From: a virus
Direction: 5' to 3' (one strand)
DNA: 25,858 nucleotides
Virus record (IMG/VR): IMGVR_UViG_3300026512_000053
Coordinates: 1 to 25,858 of that record
The notes beneath the pieces were generated by a model. That model ran no database searches and had not been told where the DNA came from. It was given only the letters and a program-made list of their open reading frames with translations. This document shows, piece after piece, positions 9,500 through 16,310 of the stretch (positions within the stretch are counted from its first letter, which is position 1; the number at the start of each line of letters is the position of its first letter). The position numbers were made by a program, and so were the translations under genes.

Positions 9500-9808
9500 A
9501 TGGGAATAATTAAACCTAATATTAAAAAACCAGTGGTAGATGAAATTAAACTTTCAGATGAGGTTATTGAAAAAATTAATTCAATACTCGATAATCAAAG
9601 TAAAGTTTATATGGCAATTGGTATTTTAAATGAGGATTATGATATTAGTAAATCAATGTTAAAATCTAAATTGAATACAATTACAGAGGATTACAATAAT
9701 TTACTTAAAGAATTAGAAAAAAAATACGGTAAAGGTATAATTGATTCAACAAATTGATTATATAAATTACAAGATGAAAATGAAACAAATAATAAACAAG
9801 GAGATTAA
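9500..9808 (+). CDS. Small coiled-coil protein before the tail sheath
   Basis: This 102-residue protein has a strong AAAGGAG site. Residues about 15-80 are predicted helical with heptad-like hydrophobic spacing (VIEKINSILDNQ, then ITEDYNNLLKELEKKYGKG). One TGA (9755-9757) is read as Trp, extending the protein by 17 polar residues. Many phages have a small helical protein at this position that takes part in tail assembly, but I cannot name a family. Its last codons carry the AAGGAG site of the sheath gene, so the two are likely co-translated. Confidence 0.7.
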
Positions 9809-9813
9809 ATAAT

Positions 9814-11688
9814 ATGCCAACAAATGATAATAATTCACCAGAAACTACACCGTCAACAAAACTTAATCAAAAAATGCCAGATTTTATTGCTCAAGGTACA
9901 GTTGTTGATATGATTGATAATTCGTACGTAAGTCCATCAATGACATCACAAAAAGCAGTTGCCGTAATTGGAGTTCCGACTGCGCAATCAACTGCAGATT
10001 GTAGTGGTTTTCCAGGTTTTGGTGTACCAACTTTAATAACAAGTTGAGTAGATTATGTTGCTAAATTTGGAGAGAAACATAGTGATTTATATGCACCATA
10101 CTATGTTGAAAATATTCTTGCAAATGGTTCTAATGTATTATTTACTGCAATAGAAGGAACACCAAATTCAGTTGAATCACCAGCATCTGCAATATGGAAA
10201 GTTAGAGAAAATGAAACTTATGGATTAAAACAAATTCAATTTCACGCATTTAATGATGTAAATGCTAATAAATTTTATATGACATTTAGTTTGAATAGTT
10301 TAACTGCTCCAACAAAATTGCAACTTCGATTATTTCAAGAAGTTGTGGATGGTAATGATATTGAAATAACTAATTTCGCAACTCAACCAATTGAAATCAA
10401 TATTACCACTATCGATGGTGAAAAAGGTTTTACATTATATAATTTAATGAGTGCATTATTAACAGATATTAATGCAGAAGCGTATACTGATGATGGTACT
10501 GGTAATATGATTCCAAATCCTGTTTATAAACAAATTGACCCAAATTTTATTAAATCAGAGTTTGTGGATTTAGTATTAAAAATTGGAAGTTATGTTCCGA
10601 CATCAAATCTCATTAGTGAAGACCCGAAGAATTATACAATCGTTTTAGATTATAACGCATCTGACTCCGAATATATGAATTATCCTTCTATTGGATTTGA
10701 TGGTGCTTCATTACGATTTACAAATATTTCAGAACAAAATATGTTGTATGGACATGATTTAGGAATGGGATTTAATCAATATGCTGAAGCAATAACTGAA
10801 ATTTTAAATCATTATGATTATGATTTTAGTACAATTTTTATTCCAGGACTTAATTTTATTCATCATAAAAATTTTATTGATGGAACAATATCAATGATTA
10901 AATCTGAGTATTTTGGAAATGCAATGTTAATTGCAGATTATGCACCAGTAACAGAAGATTGACAAACATCTCATGGTGTTAGTTTTAATTTTGATGGAAG
11001 AACACCAATTGAAGATTTACAATCACCAATCGATGTACCATTTTCATTGAGTGAAGCAAATCAATCAAAATTTGCTTGTTACTATCCAAGTATTATTAAG
11101 AATAATGAAGAAGGTATTAAACAACTATATCCAATAACAATGTATGTATGTGGTTTATATTCAAATGTTGAATCAATTGGAGTACCTTGACAAGTAATAT
11201 CTGGAATGAATAAAGGTGTTTTAGAGGGTAATGTAAAATTATCACGAAAATTAAATAAACGACAAGTCGGTGCTTTATATAAAGCAAATATTAATCCAGT
11301 AATTTCATATGTTACTAAAACAGCAAAACCTATTGTTTGGGGGCAAAAAACAGCGATGCCCGATGGTTCTTCACTTAGTAGAATTAATGTTTCGAAATTA
11401 GCAATTTATTTACAAAAAACATTCTTATCTGTCGGAGATAGTTTTGCATTTGAATATAATGATTCAATTACAAGAACGGCATTATCTAAACAATTAAGTT
11501 CTATTTTGGATGATGTTAAATTTAATAGAGGTTTATATGATTTTAAAGTTAAATGCGATTCAGAAAATAATACACCAACAATAATTGACAGAAATCAATT
11601 AATTGCGGAAGTATGGTTTAAACCGTCAAGAACAGCTGAATTCATTTATATTCCTGTAACAATCGAAAAAACTGAAACTAATTTATAA
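9814..11688 (+). CDS. Contractile tail sheath protein (T4 gp18-like)
   Basis: This 624-residue protein forms the contractile sheath around the tail tube; T4 gp18 has 659 residues. The C-terminal 170 residues carry the sheath core pattern: KANINPVISYV near 490, then VWGQKTAMPDGSS, the INVSKLAIYLQKTF segment, FAFEYNDSITR near 550, FKVKCDSENNTP and a final EFIYIPVTIEKTE. The N-terminal 45 residues are Ser/Thr/Pro-rich. The middle third (about 130-400) is less conserved, as in gp18 where it forms exposed domains. Three TGA codons (10045, 10960, 11188) are read as Trp and otherwise split the gene in four. It is closely followed by the tail tube gene, as is usual. Confidence 0.92.
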
Positions 11689-11704
11689 AAGGAGATAAAT
11701 AATT

Positions 11705-12211
11705 ATGAGTAAATTTGGAGCAACTACAAATCCTGAAAATTTATTAATTGGTAAATTTACACCAAAACAACAACATAGATTTTTGTTATCATTTGCTGAT
11801 GGGTATAGTTTACCAGCATTTTTAATTAAATCATTGGATAGACCAACATTAAATATTGGTAAAATTACCCATGAATATGGTAATAAAAAAGTACATTTTG
11901 CTGGCAAAGCGGAATGGCAGGATATTAACCTTGTTTTACTTGACCCAATTGACGTATCAGCAAGTGCTAAAATTATGGAATGGGTTCATTTGGAACATGA
12001 AGCACTGACAGGTGTAGATGGATACCCAGCAGAATATAAAAAAGATTTAACGATTAATGTTTTGGGTGCGTATGGTGAAACTGTTGAAGAATGGACGTTA
12101 AGAGGTGCTTTTATAACAAGTGTCGATTTTTCAAATAGTGATTCATCTTCAGCTGATTTCCATACACTTAGTATAACACTTTCAATAGATGACGCGATTT
12201 GGGAATATTAA
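11705..12211 (+). CDS. Tail tube protein (T4 gp19-like)
   Basis: This 168-residue protein is the likely inner tail tube subunit (T4 gp19 has 163). It has the family layout: an N-terminal RFLLSFADGYSLPAFLIKSL strand pair, a RPTLNIGKI turn, the AEWQDINLVLLDPID segment, and a final THLSITLSIDD-like strand (FHTLSITLSIDDAIWEY). A good AAAGGAG site lies between it and the sheath stop, 16 nt upstream. All four Trp codons are TGG. It ends the head-tail cassette: the next 260 nt contain a promoter, leader repeats and a structured RNA, so it may be the last gene of its operon. Confidence 0.92.
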   Translation: MSKFGATTNPENLLIGKFTPKQQHRFLLSFADGYSLPAFLIKSLDRPTLNIGKITHEYGNKKVHFAGKAEWQDINLVLLDPIDVSASAKIMEWVHLEHEALTGVDGYPAEYKKDLTINVLGAYGETVEEWTLRGAFITSVDFSNSDSSSADFHTLSITLSIDDAIWEY

Positions 12212-12229
12212 AATAAAATTAAATTAATT

Positions 12230-12257
12230 TTTAAATTTATTATTTTATTATTATAAT
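12230..12257 (+). promoter_or_regulatory. Promoter TTTAAA-N16-TATAAT after the tail tube gene
   Basis: TTTAAA is at 12230-12235 and TATAAT at 12252-12257 with 16 nt between, followed by AATATG. The promoter and about 45 nt of leader are repeated at 13342. It would drive the structured RNA at 12378 and the endonuclease remnant. Confidence 0.6.
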
Positions 12258-12260
12258 AAT

Positions 12261-12302
12261 ATGTTAAAAAATAATAATGTAAATAATAAAAGTTACATAA
12301 AT
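12261..12302 (+). repeat. Leader repeat, copy A
   Basis: This stretch is nearly the same as 13373-13416, where it is partly duplicated again to 13443. Differences are a 3-nt insertion and two A-to-G changes. Both copies lie just after a TTTAAA-N16-TATAAT promoter. Both can be read as short related peptides (MLKNNNVNNKSYINFKII here), but the ATG lies only 4 nt after the -10 box, so translation would need an unusual start site. Confidence 0.65.
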
Positions 12303-12377
12303 TTTAAAATAATTTAAAATAATTAATAATTTAAAATAATTTTTTAAAAAATATTTTACATAAATATTTAAACATAA

Positions 12378-12456
12378 TAAATAATAAGAGGAGATAATGG
12401 AGTTATAAACCATTTTCTAATTGCTCCTCAATCAATTAGACTTCTCTTATTGTTTA
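12378..12456 (+). ncRNA. Predicted three-way-junction RNA with SD and anti-SD sequences
   Basis: Three helices fit together with linkers of only 2, 2 and 1 nt. P1 pairs 12378-12393 with 12441-12456 (16 pairs, two of them G-U). P2 pairs AATGG (12396-12400) with CCATT (12410-12414). P3 pairs CTAATTG (12417-12423) with CAATTAG (12433-12439). The 5' strand of P1 holds GAGGAG followed by ATAATG, a good start signal for a three-codon frame. The P3 loop holds CTCCTC, its exact complement, so a pseudoknot or alternative fold could hide it. It lies 23 nt before the ATG of the endonuclease remnant. It may be a translation switch or a free small RNA. I recognise no known RNA family. Confidence 0.55.
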
Positions 12457-12479
12457 AATAAAATATTGAGGATAGAAAA

Positions 12480-13083
12480 ATGAAAAATTTATTAAGTAAA
12501 GAATTAACAAATCAAACAAATCAAGAAGAATTAACAAACCAAGAAGAATTAACAAATCAAACAAACCAAACAAATCAAACAACTCGAAAAAATTAAATAA
12601 CACAAACAAACCAAACAAATCAAGAAGAATTAACAAATCAAACAAATCAAGAAAATCAAGAAAATCAAACAACCCAAACAAACCAAACAAATCAAGAAAA
12701 TCAAGAAAATCAAACAAATCAAAAATTATACAATTATACATATAGAATTATTAATAAAATTAATGGAAAAATTTATTATGGTAAACATTCAACTGATATT
12801 AAAAATGATTTAGGTAAACATTATTTTGGTTCAGGAACAGCAATAACTAAAGCAATTAAAAAATACGGTAAAGATAATTTTATTTATGAAGTTGATAAAT
12901 ATTTTAAAACTCCAGAAGAAGCATATGCATATGAAAATAAAATAGTTACCTTAGAATTTATTAAAAGAGATGATACATATAATATTGCTCTTGGTAGAAT
13001 TAGTTGGTACAAATAAAAATAAAGTAAATGTTAGAAATGAAAACGGAAAATGTTTTCAAGTTGATATTAATGATATTGAATAA
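12480..13083 (+). pseudogene. Decayed GIY-YIG homing endonuclease with Asn/Gln repeat N-terminus
   Basis: From ATG 12480 the frame encodes about 38 residues of N-Q-T and N-Q-E repeats and meets TAA at 12594-12596. The same frame then stays open to 13016. It has more repeats and a GIY-YIG nuclease domain: YTYRIINKINGKIYYGKHST, an F-G-S-G-T motif, the AIKKYGKDNF segment and a conserved late Glu (AYENKIV). After YNIALGRISWYK-stop, the +1 frame carries KVNVRNENGKCFQV to TAA 13081-13083, resembling the C-terminal DNA-binding motif of phage Seg-like endonucleases. One nonsense and one frameshift therefore separate three recognisable parts, and the domain has no ATG of its own. It is probably a dying mobile endonuclease. 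Readthrough or sequencing error are alternatives. Confidence 0.75.
12504..12722 (+). repeat. Low-complexity repeats encoding NQT / NQE units
   Basis: Imperfect 9-nt units of the form AAYCAAACA, mixed with CAAGAA units, run for over 200 nt. They encode Asn-Gln-Thr and Asn-Gln-Glu repeats in the endonuclease remnant. The repeat continues in the same frame on both sides of the TAA at 12594. Such tracts can change length by slippage. Confidence 0.8.
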
Positions 13084-13210
13084 TACGTTATTGATTTAAA
13101 AAACGATTGAAAAATAGGATAAAATTTAATCACTAAGAAATAAAATACAATTTAACGAAATACAACTTAATAAAATAATACTTATTATAGAATTTTTTAA
13201 TAGAATTTAT

Positions 13211-13269
13211 TTTAAAAAAATTAAAAAACTTTTAAAAAAATTAAAAAACTTTTAAAAAATTAAAAAACT
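13211..13269 (+). repeat. Three tandem 20-nt AT-rich repeats
   Basis: Units of 20, 20 and 19 nt (TTTAAAAAAATTAAAAAACT) lie at 13211-13230, 13231-13250 and 13251-13269, followed by a partial copy. They sit in the 390-nt noncoding stretch between the endonuclease remnant and the gene at 13476. I see no gene in that stretch. The rest holds a broken promoter copy, a promoter and a leader repeat. Confidence 0.75.
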
Positions 13270-13275
13270 TTTAAA

Positions 13276-13304
13276 AATAATTTTTAAAAATCTATTTATT
13301 ATAT
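13276..13304 (+). repeat. 29-nt copy of the ligase promoter region
   Basis: These 29 nt are identical to 17567-17595, which hold the -35 box and spacer of the DNA ligase promoter. Here the -10 box that should follow is disrupted: three bases are missing, leaving AGTAAGATG instead of TATAATAAGATG. It looks like a copied promoter that has lost its -10 box. Confidence 0.7.
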
Positions 13305-13341
13305 AGTAAGATGATAAACTAAAATTAATATTAAAATATTT

Positions 13342-13369
13342 TTTAAATTTATTGTTTGGTTATTATAAT
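13342..13369 (+). promoter_or_regulatory. Promoter TTTAAA-N16-TATAAT for the paralogue operon
   Basis: TTTAAA is at 13342-13347 and TATAAT at 13364-13369, 16 nt apart, followed by AAAATG. It lies about 105 nt before the gene at 13476, which has a good ribosome binding site. It probably drives 13476-15974. Confidence 0.6.
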
Positions 13370-13372
13370 AAA

Positions 13373-13443
13373 ATGTTAAAAGAAAATAATAATGTAAGTA
13401 ATAAAAGTTGCATAAATAATAATGTAAATAATAAAAGTTATTT
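13373..13443 (+). repeat. Leader repeat, copy B with internal duplication
   Basis: The first 44 nt match copy A at 12261, and the AATAATAATGTAA-type core is repeated once more to 13443. Read from ATG 13373 it gives a 29-residue Asn-rich frame whose TAA (13460-13462) touches the AAAGGAG site of the gene at 13476. A leader peptide is possible but not supported by the start position. Confidence 0.6.
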
Positions 13444-13475
13444 AAATTTTAATATAATTTAAAGGAGATAATATA

Positions 13476-14054
13476 ATGAAAATTACAAAAAATGAATTAG
13501 AAATATTGATTAATAAAAAAGTTAAAAAAATGTTAAATGAAAGTTCAATAACATCTGTTTTAACAGATAGAGATTTAGATATTTTTATTGAAAATATTGA
13601 AAAAACAATTAAAAAATATTTTCCGAAATCAAATATTGATGTTTTTAGAGTTTCAAAGAAATGGGCATCTTATGATATGCCAGATATTCAAATTAGATTT
13701 ACATTTGAACCAAAAAATATGATACAATTTGATGATATGTTTTCATCAATGTTTCCATTATTTTTTAAAATAATTCCAGCAAAAAATATTAATGGTATTG
13801 ATAGTAGAGATATTACAGAAAATAATATTTCTTTAGTTCCATCAAATAACATAAACGCATTAAAAATTAAATCTGTTAACAAAAATAGAGGATTACAACT
13901 TGTTCGTTTAAAAGTTAGAAAAGTTTCTGGAACAACTGATAAAATATTAAAAAATATTGATAAAATTTTTAAAACCGCACATAAAATGATTAAAGATAAT
14001 TATAATAATTTAACTGATAAAAATAAATTATTAGTTGATAAATATTTAAAATAA
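13476..14054 (+). CDS. Protein with capsid-targeting-like N-terminus, paralogue 1
   Basis: This 192-residue protein has a strong AAAGGAG site. Residues 1-22 (MKITKNELEILINKKVKKML plus NE) are an amphipathic helix ending in LNE, the type of site cut by T4-like prohead proteases. The N-terminus closely matches those at 14071 and 1165. The C-terminal 45 residues (GTTDKILKNIDKIF, then MIKDNYNNLTDKNKLL) also match the next gene, so the pair arose by tandem duplication. The middle has diverged and holds predicted beta strands (IQIRFTFEP). I propose a protein packaged in the head and injected with DNA. This is inferred from the N-terminus and the gp21-like protease at 7572. No family is recognised. 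Confidence 0.75.
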   Translation: MKITKNELEILINKKVKKMLNESSITSVLTDRDLDIFIENIEKTIKKYFPKSNIDVFRVSKKWASYDMPDIQIRFTFEPKNMIQFDDMFSSMFPLFFKIIPAKNINGIDSRDITENNISLVPSNNINALKIKSVNKNRGLQLVRLKVRKVSGTTDKILKNIDKIFKTAHKMIKDNYNNLTDKNKLLVDKYLK

Positions 14055-14070
14055 TAAAGGAGATAAAACA

Positions 14071-14616
14071 ATGAGAATTACAAAAAATGAATTAGAAGTA
14101 TTGATTAATAAAGAAGTTAAAAAAACATTAAATGAAATGAGTATAAACGAATCTGAAACATTAATGACAGATGATGAAATTAATAAATTTATAGATGATT
14201 TAAAACGAATTGGAAAAAAATATTTTCCAAAATCATTTCATGATGTTAGAATTTATAAAGGACTTGGAAAAAGTATTGCATACGATTTTTCAATTGAAGC
14301 AAAACAAGATTGGGAGAATAACATATTTCAAAATTCTCCAGTTGGTTTTGTTAAGTTAATATATTCAAAAAAATATAATGATGATTTAACAATTCCCCTT
14401 GAAGTAGAAGGTGGAAACATTGCAATGGTTTTAAAACCCGATAATAATTATATGGTGTATAGTCGAAAAAAAATTCCATTTAGAAAAGCAAGTGGTGATA
14501 CTAAAAAAATATTAAAAGCATTTGATAAACTATTCAGCAAAATGAAACAAATGGTTAAAGATAATTATGACAATTTCACAGAAAAAGACAAAGCAATAAT
14601 TAAAAAATATATATAA
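14071..14616 (+). CDS. Protein with capsid-targeting-like N-terminus, paralogue 2
   Basis: This 181-residue protein lies 16 nt after its paralogue, with its own AAAGGAG site. Residues 1-22 end in LNE exactly as in the neighbours, and a second possible site (INE) lies at about residue 27. The C-terminal region (SGDTKKILKAFDKLF, then MVKDNYDNFTEKDKAI) matches 13476. The central part (DVRIYKGLGKSIAYDFSIEA) is different in sequence but similar in size and predicted strand pattern. Function is unknown. As for its partner, a packaged internal protein is the best guess. The diverged middle of two tandem copies is what is often seen for phage proteins under pressure from host defences, though that is speculation. 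Confidence 0.75.
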   Translation: MRITKNELEVLINKEVKKTLNEMSINESETLMTDDEINKFIDDLKRIGKKYFPKSFHDVRIYKGLGKSIAYDFSIEAKQDWENNIFQNSPVGFVKLIYSKKYNDDLTIPLEVEGGNIAMVLKPDNNYMVYSRKKIPFRKASGDTKKILKAFDKLFSKMKQMVKDNYDNFTEKDKAIIKKYI

Positions 14617-14670
14617 TTTTTAATCAATTGCAGTTACATTATTAAAATTTGATATTATATTGGAGGTATA

Positions 14671-15381
14671 ATGAATAGTAAAAAAAATAATCAAAAAAAT
14701 AATCGAAATTTAAAAATATTTTATTTACATGGTTTTAGAGGTCATTATTTAAAAGGAAGTAAAATTAGATTTTTACAAGCAACTTATGGAAAAGAAAATG
14801 TTATTGGTTTTGATTTATATAATTCCCCAATTCAAAATATTGAAAAAATAAAACAAGTTATTAATGAATTATATCTTAATGATGAAAAAATTTTTATTGG
14901 AACAAGTTTAGGGGGATATTATGCTTTTATTTTATCTCATATATATGATAGTCATTTATTGTTAATTAATCCTGTAATTAATCCAAGTATTACAATGCAA
15001 AATTTCGTAAATAAAAAATATTTTTCATTTCAAGATGAAAATAAAATAATAACTATAACAAATAATGATTTAGAAGAATTTAAACAATTAAGTAATTTAT
15101 ATGAAAATATTGAACAAAATAATAAATTTATTCATCAGGTTTGGATTGGAAAATATGATGAATTTTATTCAAATGTCAATAAAGTTTGTGCGCATTATAT
15201 TAATTTAGGGTATAGTGCACAAATATTTGAAAATGAAAGTCATAGATTTACTGGATTTGAAGAACATTTTCCGACATTTTATAATAAAGTACTTAATCAT
15301 AATGTTATAACTGATATATCAGATTCAAACGTTTGAAGTTATTTATTACAATATGCAAAGGAAAACCATAAAGGAAAATAA
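14671..15381 (+). CDS. YqiA-like alpha/beta hydrolase (esterase)
   Basis: This 236-residue protein matches the UPF0227/YqiA pattern: IFYLHGFRGHYLKGSKIRFL near the start, the nucleophile elbow GTSLGGYYA (Ser79), LLLINPVINPS just after, an Asp163 in GKYDEFY, and His191 in ESHRFTGFEEHF. The full Ser-Asp-His triad is therefore visible, and the Tyr-Tyr after the elbow and the TGFE after the His are typical of YqiA. Known YqiA enzymes are esterases with unknown natural substrates. TGA at 15334-15336 is read as Trp and adds 15 residues. It has a GGAGG site and sits among candidate internal proteins. Its role in infection is unknown; it could act on host lipids, cell-surface esters or modified nucleotides. 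Confidence 0.85.
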
Positions 15382-15383
15382 TT

Positions 15384-15974
15384 ATGAATAAAAATGAATT
15401 AAATAAATTTATTAATAAATTAGTAAATGAATCAATAAATGATGTAATAATTAATAATCAAAATGATGTTTCAATTAATGAGCATATTGTTAATATTATT
15501 AGTACTAAAGATAAAATGAAATATATTGATAAAGTTTGAGAAATGCTTATTGCATCATATAAGTATATTGGAGGTTTTAAATCATTTCCGAACAAACAAT
15601 CAATGATTGATAATAGTTATATTTGGAAATTATTAAGAGTTAATGGTGAAATTTATGCAGTAATAATTTATAAATATAATAAAAATTACGGTAGAAAATG
15701 TGTTGCAATGGGAACAACACATGGTAAACGCAGACAGTTAGTTAATTTGGTAAAGGAAATATTACGATTTTCTTTTATGGAAGTTTCAGGTAAAGCAGAA
15801 AAATTTTTATTTAATGATTGTGGTGCTAAAAATTATGTTATTAAACCCGAAATTATTCAAAAAGTAATGCATAATAAAAATATTGAAATTATTGATGATA
15901 CTTATTATGTTCGACAATTAAAAGATGGTTCTGTTGTTAAAAAAGTTGCAGTGGGAACATTGTTTAAGAAATAA
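15384..15974 (+). CDS. Phage protein with short targeting-like N-terminus and YIGGFKS domain
   Basis: This 196-residue protein begins 2 nt after the hydrolase stop, with AAGGA upstream. The first 16 residues (MNKNELNKFINKLVNE) resemble the LNE-type N-termini of 13476, 14071 and 1165 but are shorter and end in V-N-E. The domain from about residue 55 (SYKYIGGFKSFPNKQSMI, then YIWKLLRVNGEIYAVIIYK, the GRKCVAMGTTHGKR segment and a late KNYVIKPEII) resembles an unnamed domain found in many T4-like phages, where it also often follows a short helical N-terminus. I recall this pattern rather than a named family. TGA at 15537-15539 is Trp. A packaged internal protein is plausible. Confidence 0.75.
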
Positions 15975-16019
15975 ATATAATAATAGTTAAATAAAATTAA
16001 TAATTAAGGAAAAAAGAAA

Positions 16020-16091
16020 ATGAAAGTACTTTATATCATCTTATATTGGATTAAAAAATTTTTCATAACTATTTGAAATTTTTTTAAATAA
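16020..16091 (+). CDS. 23-residue hydrophobic peptide
   Basis: ATG 16020 is preceded by AAGGA at 9-10 nt. The peptide (MKVLYIILYWIKKFFITIWN plus FFK) is one hydrophobic, Trp/Phe-rich helix with two central Lys and uses one TGA as Trp. It could be a small membrane-active peptide involved in lysis. It lies just before a promoter and long hairpin and upstream of the transglycosylase. Its 3' end overlaps the -35 box of the 16083 promoter. It is too short for a firm call. Confidence 0.45.
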
Positions 16092-16110
16092 TTAAAATTA
16101 TAATTATAAT
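16083..16110 (+). promoter_or_regulatory. Promoter TTTAAA-N16-TATAAT before a long hairpin
   Basis: TTTAAA is at 16083-16088 and TATAAT at 16105-16110, 16 nt apart, followed by ATAAAA as at 4540 and 21384. The expected transcript start is about 16117, inside the 5' arm of the hairpin that follows, and a T-run follows the hairpin. It may drive a small RNA of about 75-85 nt. Confidence 0.5.
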
Positions 16111-16112
16111 AT

Positions 16113-16191
16113 AAAAATAAACATTAAAAATTAAATTAAATTAAATTAGAATTGGCACGTTAGTAAAATTTAAGTTTTAATGTTTATTTTT
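16113..16191 (+). ncRNA. Long hairpin, small RNA or bidirectional terminator
   Basis: Positions 16113-16129 pair perfectly with 16175-16191 (17 pairs). After one mismatch, TTAAATT (16131-16137) pairs with AATTTAA (16167-16173). The apical loop of 29 nt contains GGCACG, unusually GC-rich for this genome. The 3' arm runs into a long T-tract, so the hairpin can act as a terminator in both directions. A promoter just upstream and another just downstream make a stand-alone regulatory RNA possible. Confidence 0.5.
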
Positions 16192-16197
16192 TTTTAT

Positions 16198-16225
16198 TTT
16201 AAAAATCATTAAACTGAATTATAAT
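16198..16225 (+). promoter_or_regulatory. Promoter TTTAAA-N16-TATAAT before the lytic transglycosylase
   Basis: TTTAAA is at 16198-16203 and TATAAT at 16220-16225, 16 nt apart, followed by AATATG, the same extension as at 12252. It lies about 85 nt before the gene at 16311. Confidence 0.6.
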
Positions 16226-16310
16226 AATATGAAAATTTAAAAAGATAAATTGATTAAATGATTATGAAAAATTTAAAATAAAGTTTAAAAAGAAAAGAGG
16301 AAAATTAATA

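Noticed and set aside
12386-12448. tRNA-like fold after the tail tube gene
   Set aside because: A D-arm-like and an anticodon-arm-like hairpin lie inside a closing stem, but there is no T-arm, no TTCRA loop, the P3 loop has 9 nt and the closing stem is 16 pairs. It is better described as a three-way junction.
12454-12741. Minus-strand Leu/Phe/Asp-rich ORF
   Set aside because: It is the reverse of the AAYCAAACA repeats, with no ribosome binding site.
13211-13269. CRISPR-like array
   Set aside because: The 20-nt units abut without spacers and are plain A/T-rich tandem repeats.
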